Of a stretch of 36,257 nucleotides of DNA, positions 17,182 to 26,288 are shown piece after piece. How positions within the stretch are numbered: the stretch's first letter is position 1; each line of letters starts with the position of its first letter. Both the position numbers and the translations under genes were made by a program. The DNA comes from Pseudomonadota bacterium (GTDB taxonomy: Bacteria; Pseudomonadota; Gammaproteobacteria; Burkholderiales; Rhodocyclaceae): positions 1 to 36,257 of the forward strand of contig JAJZSW010000019.1 in assembly GCA_021849505.1 (NCBI GenBank), given 5' to 3'. Under the pieces are notes generated by a model, which worked only from the letters and a program-made list of their open reading frames with translations, did no database searches and was not told the origin of the DNA.

Positions 17182-18720
17182 ATGAACCTCAATCCCTCCG
17201 AAATCAGCGACCTGATCAAGAGCCGGATCCAGAACATGCAGCTCGCCCCCACCGACCGCAACGAAGGTACGGTGGTCACGGTGACTGACGGCATCTGCCG
17301 CATCCATGGCCTGACCGACGTGATGCAGGGCGAAATGCTCGAGTTTCCGGGCAACACCTTCGGTCTGGCGCTGAACCTCGAGCGTGACTCGGTCGGTGCG
17401 GTGGTGCTCGGCGAATACGAGCACATCACCGAAGGCGACACGGTGCGTTGTACCGGCCGCATCCTGGAAGTGCCGATTGGCCCCGAACTGATCGGCCGCG
17501 TCGTCAATTCCCTCGGCGAGCCGATCGACGGCAAGGGCCCGATCAACGCGAAGGCGACAGACAAGATCGAAAAGGTCGCGCCGGGCGTGATCTGGCGTAA
17601 GTCGGTATCCCAGCCGGTGCAGACCGGCCTCAAGTCGGTCGACGCCATGGTGCCGATCGGTCGCGGCCAGCGCGAACTGATCATCGGCGACCGCCAGACC
17701 GGCAAGACCGCGGTCGCGGTCGATACCATCATCAACCAGAAGGGCAAGGATCTGTTCTGCATCTACGTCGCCGTCGGCCAGAAGGCCTCGACGATCATGA
17801 ACGTGGTGCGCAAGCTCGAAGAGTCGGGAGCGATGGCCTATACCATCGTCGTCGCCGCGACGGCTTCCGAGTCCGCCGCGATGCAGTTCATCGCGCCCTA
17901 CTCCGGGTGCACGATGGGCGAGTACTTCCGCGACCGCGGCCAGGATGCCCTGATCATTTACGACGATTTGACCAAGCAGGCCTGGGCTTACCGCCAGATC
18001 TCCCTGCTGTTGCGTCGTCCGCCGGGCCGCGAAGCCTACCCTGGCGACGTGTTCTACCTGCACTCCCGCTTGCTCGAGCGCGCCGCGCGCGTGTCCGAAG
18101 CCTGGGTCGAAAAGATGACCAACGGCGAAGTGAAGGGCAAGACCGGCTCGCTGACCGCGCTGCCGGTGATCGAAACGCAGGCCGGCGACGTGTCCGCGTT
18201 CGTGCCGACCAACGTCATCTCGATTACCGACGGCCAGATCTTCCTGGAGACCGACCTGTTCAACGCCGGCATCCGTCCCGCCATCAACGCCGGCATCTCG
18301 GTGTCGCGCGTCGGCGGCGCCGCCCAAACCAAGGTCATCAAGAAGCTCGGTGGCGGTGTGCGTCTCGCGCTGGCGCAGTTCCGCGAACTCGCGGCCTTCG
18401 CGCAGTTTGCCTCCGACCTCGACGACGCCACGCGCAAGCAGCTCGAGCGTGGCCGCCGCGTCACCGAACTGATGAAGCAGGCCCAGTATTCGCCGCTGCA
18501 GGTTGCCGAAATGGCAGTGTCGCTCTACGCGGTCAACCAGGGTTACCTCGACGACGTTGATGGGCCGCGCATTCTTGCATTCGAAGCCGCCCTGCACCAG
18601 TACATGCGCCAGCAGCACGCGGCGCTGATGGACAAGATCGAGGCGGCCAAGGATCTGGACAAGGACAGCGAAGCCGAAATGGCCGCGGCCGTGGCGGCGT
18701 TCAAGAAAACCTGGGCGTAA
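17182..18720 (+). CDS. atpA: F1Fo ATP synthase subunit alpha
   Basis: The alpha subunit is the regulatory nucleotide-binding subunit of F1. The 512-residue product (family 513) begins [16 protein letters not shown], and shows Walker [10 protein letters not shown] near residues 169-177, [28 protein letters not shown], and [19 protein letters not shown]. The ATG at 17182 is preceded by AGGAG and gives the standard N-terminus; an earlier in-frame ATG would overlap atpH. Confidence 0.98.
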   Translation: MNLNPSEISDLIKSRIQNMQLAPTDRNEGTVVTVTDGICRIHGLTDVMQGEMLEFPGNTFGLALNLERDSVGAVVLGEYEHITEGDTVRCTGRILEVPIGPELIGRVVNSLGEPIDGKGPINAKATDKIEKVAPGVIWRKSVSQPVQTGLKSVDAMVPIGRGQRELIIGDRQTGKTAVAVDTIINQKGKDLFCIYVAVGQKASTIMNVVRKLEESGAMAYTIVVAATASESAAMQFIAPYSGCTMGEYFRDRGQDALIIYDDLTKQAWAYRQISLLLRRPPGREAYPGDVFYLHSRLLERAARVSEAWVEKMTNGEVKGKTGSLTALPVIETQAGDVSAFVPTNVISITDGQIFLETDLFNAGIRPAINAGISVSRVGGAAQTKVIKKLGGGVRLALAQFRELAAFAQFASDLDDATRKQLERGRRVTELMKQAQYSPLQVAEMAVSLYAVNQGYLDDVDGPRILAFEAALHQYMRQQHAALMDKIEAAKDLDKDSEAEMAAAVAAFKKTWA

Positions 18721-18748
18721 TCGGGGCCTGATCTAGGAGAACTGCGTC

Positions 18749-19633
18749 ATGGCAGGCGGCAAGGAAATTCGCACCAAGATCAAGTCGGTCCAGAACACCC
18801 GCAAGATCACCAAGGCCATGGAGATGGTGGCCGCATCCAAGATGCGCAAGGCGCAGGAGCGGATGCGGACCGCCCGCCCCTACGGCGAAAAGATCAGGCG
18901 CCTGGCGGCCAACCTCTCGGCGGCGAACATCACGGAATATCGGCACCCCTTCCTGGTCAAGGCCAAGGCCGAGGGTGCGCCCAAGCGCGTCGGCGTCGTG
19001 CTGGTGACGACCGACAAGGGGTTGTGCGGCGGCCTCAACACCAACGTGCTGCGGCAGACCCTGGGCGCGATGCGTCAATGGGAAGCGGCTGGCGCGACGG
19101 ATATCCGCGCCACCTGCATCGGCAACAAGGGCCTCGGCTTCATGCAGCGCCTCGGCGCCAATGTGGTCTCCCATGTCGTGCATCTCGGCGATACCCCGCA
19201 CCTCGAGAAGTTGGTCGGGCCGATGAAGGTGATGATCGATGCCTTCCAGGCCGGCGAACTCGACGTGGTGCATATCGCCTATACGCGTTTCATCAATACC
19301 ATGCGCCAGGAACCGGTGATGGAGCAGTTGCTGCCCCTGACCGGCGAACGGCTCGGCACGCCCGAAAGCAGCTGGGATTACATTTATGAGCCGGAGGCGC
19401 GCGTCGTCATCGACGACCTGATGCTGCGCTATGTCGAGGCGCTGATCTATCAGGCGGTGGCCGAGAACATGGCTTCGGAGCAGTCGGCGCGCATGGTGGC
19501 GATGAAGGCGGCGACCGACAACGCGGGCGTCGTCATCAAGGAGCTGCAGCTGGTCTACAACAAGGCCCGCCAGGCGTCGATTACCAAGGAAATTTCCGAG
19601 ATCGTCGGCGGTGCCGCCGCGATCGCGGGTTAA
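18749..19633 (+). CDS. atpG: F1Fo ATP synthase subunit gamma
   Basis: Gamma is the rotating central shaft. The 294-residue product begins [36 protein letters not shown], the near-universal family start, has [13 protein letters not shown], and ends with the conserved [23 protein letters not shown] helix. It lies between atpA and atpD in the standard order. Confidence 0.98.
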   Translation: MAGGKEIRTKIKSVQNTRKITKAMEMVAASKMRKAQERMRTARPYGEKIRRLAANLSAANITEYRHPFLVKAKAEGAPKRVGVVLVTTDKGLCGGLNTNVLRQTLGAMRQWEAAGATDIRATCIGNKGLGFMQRLGANVVSHVVHLGDTPHLEKLVGPMKVMIDAFQAGELDVVHIAYTRFINTMRQEPVMEQLLPLTGERLGTPESSWDYIYEPEARVVIDDLMLRYVEALIYQAVAENMASEQSARMVAMKAATDNAGVVIKELQLVYNKARQASITKEISEIVGGAAAIAG

Positions 19634-19648
19634 CGATTTAGCGTTTAA

Positions 19649-21055
<1,407 letters not shown>

Positions 21056-21080
21056 GCGCTGCAACAACCAAGGAGCCGTC

Positions 21081-21500
21081 ATGGCACTGACCGTTCATGT
21101 CGATGTTGTCAGCGCGGAGGAGTCGATCTACTCCGGCTTGGCGGAGTTTGTCGTGTTGCCCGGCGAGGCCGGGGAACTCGGCATCATGCCCGGCCATACC
21201 CCGCTCATCACGCGTATCAAACCGGGTGCAGTGCGCCTCAAGGTGCCGCAGCAGGATCAGGAAGAACTGATCTTCGTCGCTGGCGGCATTCTCGAGGTGC
21301 AGCCGGGCCTGGTGACCGTTCTGGCCGATACCGCGATTCGCGGCAAGGATCTGGACGAGGCCAAGGCGCTCGAAGCCAAGCGCCATGCAGAGGAAGCGAT
21401 GGCCGACAAGAAGGCGGAGCTCGACTATGCGCATGCCCAGGCGGAACTCGCCGAAGCCGTCGCGCAACTGGCTACCATCCAGAAGCTGCGCAGGAAGTAA
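21081..21500 (+). CDS. atpC: F1Fo ATP synthase subunit epsilon
   Basis: Epsilon is the regulatory small shaft subunit. The 139-residue product begins [19 protein letters not shown], with [22 protein letters not shown] in the beta-sandwich domain (residues about 33-54), and a C-terminal Ala/Glu-rich helical pair. It is the last gene of the operon and is followed by a strong intrinsic terminator. Confidence 0.97.
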   Translation: MALTVHVDVVSAEESIYSGLAEFVVLPGEAGELGIMPGHTPLITRIKPGAVRLKVPQQDQEELIFVAGGILEVQPGLVTVLADTAIRGKDLDEAKALEAKRHAEEAMADKKAELDYAHAQAELAEAVAQLATIQKLRRK

Positions 21501-21520
21501 CCGCTTACTACCGGCTACCC

Positions 21521-21545
21521 AAGGGCAGCTTAGGCTGCCCTTTTT
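21521..21545 (+). terminator. Intrinsic terminator of the ATP synthase operon
   Basis: GGGCAGC (21523-21529), loop TTAG and GCTGCCC (21534-21540) form a perfect 7-bp stem, preceded by AA and followed by TTTTT. It is 20 bases downstream of the atpC stop, and is the clearest Rho-independent terminator in the window. Confidence 0.9.
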
Positions 21546-21551
21546 CGTGCA

Positions 21552-21573
21552 AAGTCGGCGCTGGCAGTACGGC
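21552..21573 (+). repeat. Dispersed 22-bp repeat, copy 6 (after atp terminator)
   Basis: Forward copy with two mismatches in 22 bases, beginning seven bases after the terminator T-run and about 40 bases upstream of the HTH-PAS gene. It is followed by a partial duplication of its ACGGC end. Confidence 0.7.
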
Positions 21574-21613
21574 ACGGCATAAAATACCTGCATCGAACAG
21601 TCGGACTTGCGTC

Positions 21614-22579
21614 ATGCGCCACAGCAAGGAAGCCAAAGAACAGGCAACCGCCCGCATGCGGGCGGGGGATATGCCGTTGCTCGACATCGCGCGCGAATTC
21701 AATGTATCCACCAACACGCTGCGCGCATGGTTCCGCGAAAGTGAAGCCCGTACCAAGGCACAGGTCAGCGCCAAGCGCGTGGCGACCGCGCTCTCGCAGG
21801 AAAAATACACCTCGGCCAGCCAGCGCCAGCGTCTGTTGATGCATGCGCTGGAACAGAGTCCGGCGACGATCATCGTCACCGATGTCGAGGGCAAGATCGT
21901 CTATGCCAATCCCAAGTTCGTTGCAACGACCGGTTACCTGGCCGCCGAAGCCCTCGGGCAAACCCCGCGCCTGCTCAAGTCGGGCGAAACCTCACCGGAG
22001 GAATATCAGCGGCTCTGGAAGACGATCAAGGCTGGCAAGGAGTGGCGCGGCGTCTTTCACAATCGCCGCAAGGATGGCTCGCTCTACTGGGAACGTGCCT
22101 CGATCTCGCCGGTCCATGATGCGAAGGGGAAAATCACCCATTTCATGGCGGTCAAGGAAGATATTACCGATTTCATGGAGGCGGATGCCGCGCGCCGCCG
22201 CATCGCAGCCGATTTCACCGCCGTGTTTGCCGCACTGCCTTTTGCCATCCTGCTGGTCGACACGCGGGGGCGCACCCTGATCGCGAACCAGGCTGCCGAG
22301 ACACTGTTCGGGACTGCCATGCCACGTGGCACGCGGTTCGAAGAACTGAACCTGCTCTGGGCCGATGCAGATGGTGCAGCGCTCCCGGTAGCCGCACACC
22401 CCTTGATGCGCGTGCTGGCCGGCATGGCCGACCCCGCCGGGATTCAGACGCGCATCGGCGTCGCGCCGCCGACCGGCGGGATGCGCTGGCTGCACTGTTC
22501 GGCGCGGCCGGTTTCCATGCCGGAAACCCATGAAGTTGCTGGCCTGCTCGTCCTTACGGACGAATGCGGAGCAAATTGA
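21614..22579 (+). CDS. HTH-PAS-PAS sensory/regulatory protein (function unknown)
   Basis: The 321-residue product has an N-terminal helix-turn-helix-like region resembling transposase OrfA or sigma region-4 HTHs (KEAKEQATARMRAGDMPLLDIAREFNV, then STNTLRAWFRESE; about residues 5-45), a short helical linker, a PAS domain (about residues 72-185; SPATIIVTDVEGKIVYANPKF, then GYLAAEALGQTPRLLKSGETS and the KDGSLYWERASISPV core) and a second, weaker PAS-like region (about 200-315). There is no histidine kinase, GGDEF, EAL or AAA+ output domain, so the HTH is the only visible output. It could be a one-component DNA-binding sensor. PAS domain 1 looks like the redox/aerotaxis type, but ligand residues cannot be assigned. 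It stands alone between the atp terminator and convergent ubiJ. Confidence 0.75.
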   Translation: MRHSKEAKEQATARMRAGDMPLLDIAREFNVSTNTLRAWFRESEARTKAQVSAKRVATALSQEKYTSASQRQRLLMHALEQSPATIIVTDVEGKIVYANPKFVATTGYLAAEALGQTPRLLKSGETSPEEYQRLWKTIKAGKEWRGVFHNRRKDGSLYWERASISPVHDAKGKITHFMAVKEDITDFMEADAARRRIAADFTAVFAALPFAILLVDTRGRTLIANQAAETLFGTAMPRGTRFEELNLLWADADGAALPVAAHPLMRVLAGMADPAGIQTRIGVAPPTGGMRWLHCSARPVSMPETHEVAGLLVLTDECGAN

Positions 22580-22590
22580 CCCGGGTTTGA

Positions 22591-22612
22591 AACTCGGCGC
22601 TGGCGGCACGGC
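22591..22612 (+). repeat. Dispersed 22-bp repeat, copy 7 (between convergent genes)
   Basis: Forward copy with two mismatches in 22 bases, 11 bases after the PAS-gene stop. Its first 13 bases form one arm of a hairpin. Confidence 0.7.
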
Positions 22613-22629
22613 ACACCAGGCGCTGAGTT
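22591..22629. terminator. Hairpin between the convergent PAS gene and ubiJ
   Basis: AACTCGGCGCTGG (22591-22603) pairs with CCAGGCGCTGAGTT (22616-22629) through 13 pairs with one bulged G and one G-T pair; loop of 12 bases. It overlaps the ubiJ stop codon and may limit read-through from both sides. No T-tract, so terminator activity is uncertain. Confidence 0.45.
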
Positions 22630-23200
22630 ACAGTGCGGCGAGGCGTCTTTCGGCGCGGCTGAGATCGGCATCGAGCCGCGCGACGCCGTCACGCAAGGCG
22701 AGGAGTTCCTCGCGGGGCACCAGCACTTGTGTTTCGATCGTGAGGTATTCGCCGAGATTCTGGGCGAAATGCGTGGCCGCCTGTTTCTGCCAGGCCACGA
22801 CGCGGTTTGCGCCTGCCACGACGCGGTGCGCGGCGATGTCGCCGACCAGTTTCGACAGATCTTCCTCGGCGTCCCAGCGGAGATTGCGGAAGACGAAGGA
22901 AAGCTCGGTGGCGAACTCGGCATTGCCCTCCACGCTCGCTCGTGCCATCACCCGGTCGATGCCTTGCGGCAACAGTAAAGGGGTGTCGGCGGGCAGGCGG
23001 ATGACAACATCGGTGATATCGGCGCTGGTGCTATCCGGGTTCGGGATGACCTGGCCGTCCGGCGCCACCTCGAAGGCGAAGCTGAAAGGCGGCATGTCGA
23101 TATGCGCCCGCCGTCCGGCGAAGGGAAGCAGACGGGCGCGTGCCCAGCCGGAATATTCCAGGAGGTGATTCAGTCCGGCGATGAAGACCGGAGCGAACAT
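22628..23200 (-). CDS. ubiJ: Ubiquinone biosynthesis accessory factor UbiJ
   Basis: UbiJ is a lipid-binding SCP2-domain protein of the aerobic ubiquinone-synthesis complex. The 190-residue product begins [36 protein letters not shown], matching the N-terminal SCP2 helix and the first beta segment of the family. A central beta region follows, then a C-terminal charged helix (about 140-188), as in other UbiJ proteins. It overlaps the end of ubiE by three bases (ATGA overlap), as in many proteobacteria. The usual next gene ubiB is missing here; the operon ends against the convergent PAS gene. Assignment rests on size, N-terminal pattern and linkage to ubiE. Confidence 0.85.
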   Translation of the reverse strand: MFAPVFIAGLNHLLEYSGWARARLLPFAGRRAHIDMPPFSFAFEVAPDGQVIPNPDSTSADITDVVIRLPADTPLLLPQGIDRVMARASVEGNAEFATELSFVFRNLRWDAEEDLSKLVGDIAAHRVVAGANRVVAWQKQAATHFAQNLGEYLTIETQVLVPREELLALRDGVARLDADLSRAERRLAAL

Positions 23201-23931
23201 CAGATCTTGTAACCGCGGTGCAGGGCGACGACGCCGGCAGTCAGGTTGAAATAGTCGACGCGCGCGAGACCGACCGCTTCCATCATGCCCTTCAGGGTTT
23301 CCTGGTCGGGATGCATGCGGATCGATTCGGCGAGATAGCGATAGCTGTCCGGATCATTGACCACTTTCTGGCCGAGCCAGGGCAGCACCTTGAACGAATA
23401 GAAATCGTAGGCGGGCGAGAGTGGCTGCCACACCTTGGAAAACTCCAGCACCAGCAGCCGGCCGCCCGGCCGCAGCACGCGCCGCATTTCCCCGAGGGCT
23501 TGCTCCTTGTGGGTCATGTTGCGCAGGCCGAAGGCGACGGTGACGATGTCGAAGTAATCGTTGGGGAAGGGCAGCTTCTCGGCATCGCACTGGGCGACGG
23601 GACCGAGCCTGCCTTCGTCGAGCAGGCGATCGCGGCCGCGCGTCAGCATAGCGTTGTTGATGTCGGTGAGCCAGACTTCTCCGGTGGGACCGACGCTCTT
23701 CCGGAAGGCGGCAGCAAGGTCCCCCGTGCCGCCGGCGATGTCGAGGACGCGCTCCCCCGGCCGCGCACCCGCAACCTGCAGTGTGAAAATCTTCCACAGC
23801 CGGTGCAGGCCGGCGGACATCAGGTCGTTCATCAGGTCGTACTTGTCGGCGACCGACGAAAACACGCCCTCGACCCGGCGCGCCTTTTCGCTTTCGGGTA
23901 CGGTTTCGAAGCCGAAGTGGGTTTCCGCCAT
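23200..23931 (-). CDS. ubiE: Ubiquinone/menaquinone biosynthesis C-methyltransferase UbiE
   Basis: UbiE methylates the benzoquinol ring in ubiquinone and menaquinone synthesis with S-adenosylmethionine. The 243-residue product has [44 protein letters not shown] at the N-terminus, SAM motif [15 protein letters not shown] (about residues 63-77), the [20 protein letters not shown] segment and [16 protein letters not shown]. All catalytic-family signatures are intact. It is followed by overlapping ubiJ and preceded by a DUF971 gene. Confidence 0.97.
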   Translation of the reverse strand: MAETHFGFETVPESEKARRVEGVFSSVADKYDLMNDLMSAGLHRLWKIFTLQVAGARPGERVLDIAGGTGDLAAAFRKSVGPTGEVWLTDINNAMLTRGRDRLLDEGRLGPVAQCDAEKLPFPNDYFDIVTVAFGLRNMTHKEQALGEMRRVLRPGGRLLVLEFSKVWQPLSPAYDFYSFKVLPWLGQKVVNDPDSYRYLAESIRMHPDQETLKGMMEAVGLARVDYFNLTAGVVALHRGYKI

Positions 23932-23940
23932 TATGGATCC

Positions 23941-24363
23941 TTAGTGCTTGCCGCAGCCGCCTCCGGTTTTGGGTGGCAGGGTCGTGGAATCGACGTCACG
24001 GTTGGCACCAGCGGCGTCTAGACGGGCCAGATACTCAGCCCACAATTCTTCACGGTTCTTGCCCAGCGAATAGAGCAGGTCCCAGGAGTAGATGCCGGTA
24101 TCGTGGCCGTCGGAGAAAAAAGGCAGGACGGCATAGTTGCCGACCGGCTCGAGCGCCTTGATCTCGACGTTGCGTTTGCCGGTCTGGAGGGTTTCCTGCC
24201 CTGGGCCATGGCCCCGAACTTCCGCAGAAGGGGAATAGACGCGCAGAAACTCGAAGGAAAGGCGGAAATTGCTGCCGTCGTCGAAGGAAATCTCCATTTC
24301 GCGCGATTTCTGGTGCAGTTTGATTTCGGTGGGGATGGGGGTTTTGCGGTCGAGTCCGGCCAT
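23941..24363 (-). CDS. DUF971 protein (gamma-butyrobetaine hydroxylase N-terminal-like)
   Basis: This 140-residue protein has the DUF971 fold found at the N-terminus of gamma-butyrobetaine hydroxylases and as a stand-alone protein. The recognisable parts are PTEIKLHQKSREMEISFDDG (residues 10-29), the LSFEFLRVYSPSAEVRGHGP core and the YAVLPFFSDGHDTGIYSWDLL segment. Stand-alone DUF971 genes are commonly found just upstream of ubiE in betaproteobacteria, as here. The C-terminus GGGCGKH contains a Cys and His that may bind metal. The start is ATG at 24363; a longer open frame runs upstream but overlaps hprK. Molecular function is not established. Confidence 0.85.
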   Translation of the reverse strand: MAGLDRKTPIPTEIKLHQKSREMEISFDDGSNFRLSFEFLRVYSPSAEVRGHGPGQETLQTGKRNVEIKALEPVGNYAVLPFFSDGHDTGIYSWDLLYSLGKNREELWAEYLARLDAAGANRDVDSTTLPPKTGGGCGKH

Positions 24364-24446
24364 GATCGTGAAGGTTCTGGTTGCAGGTCTTACGCCATAT
24401 GGGGGCCGAGTATCATAGCGCAAGGCGCTGCGCTTACCGGTTTTCC

Positions 24447-25391
24447 TCAGTTGAAGTCCGACCGTTCGAGTGCGCGCTGCTGGCGTTGCAGGAATTCCTC
24501 CATGCTGTCGATGCCGCGCAGCAGCAGGATCGTCGAGCGGACCGCCGCTTCGAGCAGGACCGCGAGGTTGCGGCCGGCGGCCACCGGCAGAACGACCTTG
24601 CGGATCGCTACGCCCAGCACGTTTTCGGTGAGGGCGTCGAGCGGCAGGCGCGCCATTTCGGCGGCGCCGGGATTCGGCCGCTGCAGGTGGGCGATCAGCT
24701 TCAGCCGCATCTTGCGCCGGCAGGCGGTCTCGCCGAAGACGGTGCGGATATTGAGCAGGCCGAGGCCGCGCACCTCGATGAAATCCTTGAGCAGTTCCGG
24801 GCAGCGGCCTTCGAGCACATCCGATGCGACGCGCGAGACCTCGACGACGTCGTCGGCCACCAGCCCGTGCCCGCGCGTAATCAGTTCGAGTCCCAGTTCG
24901 CTCTTGCCGACGCCGGAGTCGCCGGTGATCAGCACGCCGATGCCGAGCACGTCCATGAACACGCCATGCAGCGTGACCGTCTCGGCGAGCTGGCGCGAAA
25001 CATAGACGCGCAGCGAGTCGATCACCTGCGCGGTCGGCAGGGGCGTGGAGAACAGCGGGGTGTCGGTCGCCTCGCAGGCGTTGCGGATCTCGTCGAGCAC
25101 GTCGCAGTCGTCGGCGACGATGATGGCCGGCGGATGGGCGTCGATGACCTGCTGGAAGATGTGTTCCTTGGGGTCGTCCAGATGGCGCTTGTACCAGATG
25201 ATCTCGGGCGAGCCGAGTACCTGCACGCGTTCGGGGTGGATCAGGTTGAGGTGGCCGATCAGGTCGGCCGGAGAAACATCGTCGCGATTCACGGCGATCG
25301 GGCGGTTGAGCGTGCCGCCGATCCAGGTCAATTGCAGCCGTTCGCGGTTCTTCTCGAACAGCTGGGCGACGATCAGCTGGCGGATTGCCAC
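24447..25391 (-). CDS. hprK: HPr kinase/phosphorylase
   Basis: HprK phosphorylates and dephosphorylates a serine of HPr-type proteins in PTS regulation. The 314-residue product has the N-terminal domain (residues 1-130) and a C-terminal kinase with Walker A GDSGVGKS (residues 157-164), the preceding HGV histidine near 142, and the signature segment FIEVRGLGLLNIRTVFG. The start is GTG at 25391, overlapping ptsN by 19 bases. In betaproteobacteria hprK typically follows ptsN and is followed by rapZ; here no rapZ is seen and the next gene is DUF971. No HPr (ptsH) gene lies in the window. Confidence 0.96.
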   Translation of the reverse strand: MAIRQLIVAQLFEKNRERLQLTWIGGTLNRPIAVNRDDVSPADLIGHLNLIHPERVQVLGSPEIIWYKRHLDDPKEHIFQQVIDAHPPAIIVADDCDVLDEIRNACEATDTPLFSTPLPTAQVIDSLRVYVSRQLAETVTLHGVFMDVLGIGVLITGDSGVGKSELGLELITRGHGLVADDVVEVSRVASDVLEGRCPELLKDFIEVRGLGLLNIRTVFGETACRRKMRLKLIAHLQRPNPGAAEMARLPLDALTENVLGVAIRKVVLPVAAGRNLAVLLEAAVRSTILLLRGIDSMEEFLQRQQRALERSDFN

Positions 25392-25834
25392 TGCGCGAAC
25401 AGCGCGTGAGTCGCGCCCGCATCGGGCGCGGCGGCGAGCTTCTCGCGGAAGGCCTTGTCGCTGAACATCTGGGCCAGTTCGGAGAGCAGCTGCAGATGAT
25501 GCTCGCTGGCGGCCTCGGGAACCAGCAGCACGAACACCAGATTGACCGGCTGACCGTCCGGCGCGTCGAACTGCACCGGCGTGGCCAGACGGAGGAAGGC
25601 GCCGCGTGCCTCCTTCAGGCCCTTGATGCGGCCGTGGGGGATGGCAATGCCAAGGCCGAGGCCGGTGGAGCCCATTTTTTCGCGGGCGAACAGGGCATCG
25701 TAAACAGTGCTGCGGGCAATGCCGTGACGATTTTCGAAAAGCAGGCCAGCTTGCTCGAACACGCGTTTCTTGCTGCTGGCATCGAGTCCAACGACGACAT
25801 CGTCGCTGGTCAAGAGGTTGGCAATCAGGTTCAT
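25373..25834 (-). CDS. ptsN: Nitrogen-regulatory PTS EIIA protein (EIIANtr)
   Basis: PtsN is the terminal phospho-acceptor of the PTS-Ntr regulatory chain, linked to potassium and nitrogen regulation. The 153-residue product has the phosphorylated histidine in GIAIPHGR (His67), ENRHGI and AREKMGSTGLG before it, and HHLQLLSELAQMFSD after it. All family features are intact. It is downstream of hpf and upstream of hprK. Confidence 0.96.
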   Translation of the reverse strand: MNLIANLLTSDDVVVGLDASSKKRVFEQAGLLFENRHGIARSTVYDALFAREKMGSTGLGLGIAIPHGRIKGLKEARGAFLRLATPVQFDAPDGQPVNLVFVLLVPEAASEHHLQLLSELAQMFSDKAFREKLAAAPDAGATHALFAQWQSAS

Positions 25835-25966
25835 TTCAGGTAAGGGGGTCGCCCTGTCACCCTTCTATCAATATGTAAGCGGAGCGCCGCTGGGTAGGTC
25901 GGCGATTGCGGAGAATCGGGGGCAAAGTATATACCTCGCCCCCTGCCGGGGGAATGCCTTTCCCGC
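25835..25966. other. hpf-ptsN spacer with hairpin
   Basis: A 132-base gap, the largest within the minus-strand cluster. CCCCC-TGCC-GGGGG (25940-25953) can form a small hairpin just downstream of hpf, with TATATA-like sequence next to it (25928-25933). It may hold a weak terminator for hpf and a promoter for ptsN-hprK; neither is certain. Confidence 0.4.
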
Positions 25967-26278
25967 TTACTCGGCCGTCGGCCGGCTGTGGCCGTGGTCC
26001 AAATGCTTGCTCTTGTACTTTTGCACCTGACGGTCGAGCTTGTCAATCAGCAGGTCGATGGCGGCATAGAGATCGGTGTCGCTGCTGTCGGCATAGATGT
26101 CCTTCCCCTTGAGGTGCAGGGTGATCTCGGCTTTCTGCACGAGTTTTTCCACCGAGAGGATCACATGGACGCTGGTGACGTGGTCGAAATGCCGGATGAC
26201 CTTTTCCACCTTGCCCGAAACGTAGTCGCGCAAGGCCGGGGTGACTTCGATGTGGTGTCCAGTGATGTTGAGGTTCAT
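25967..26278 (-). CDS. hpf: Ribosome hibernation-promoting factor (short HPF/YfiA family)
   Basis: HPF binds the 30S decoding region in stationary phase and inactivates ribosomes. The 103-residue product begins MNLNITGHHIEVTPALRDYVSGKVEKVIRHFDHV, the family start, and ends with ADSSDTDLYAAIDLLIDKLDRQVQKYKSKH. It is the short form, without the dimerisation domain of long HPF. It follows rpoN by ten bases, the standard RpoN-linked position. Confidence 0.96.
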   Translation of the reverse strand: MNLNITGHHIEVTPALRDYVSGKVEKVIRHFDHVTSVHVILSVEKLVQKAEITLHLKGKDIYADSSDTDLYAAIDLLIDKLDRQVQKYKSKHLDHGHSRPTAE

Positions 26279-26288
26279 GATGGCTCCT

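Noticed and set aside
24117-24136. GGCAGGACGGCATAG in the DUF971 gene as a repeat copy
   Set aside because: The GGCGCT half is missing, so the match is limited to about 11 bases.
23941-25422. A 493-residue minus-strand protein ending in DUF971
   Set aside because: The part upstream of 24363 is an Arg/Pro/Ala-rich shadow of hprK; the conserved domain starts at ATG 24363.
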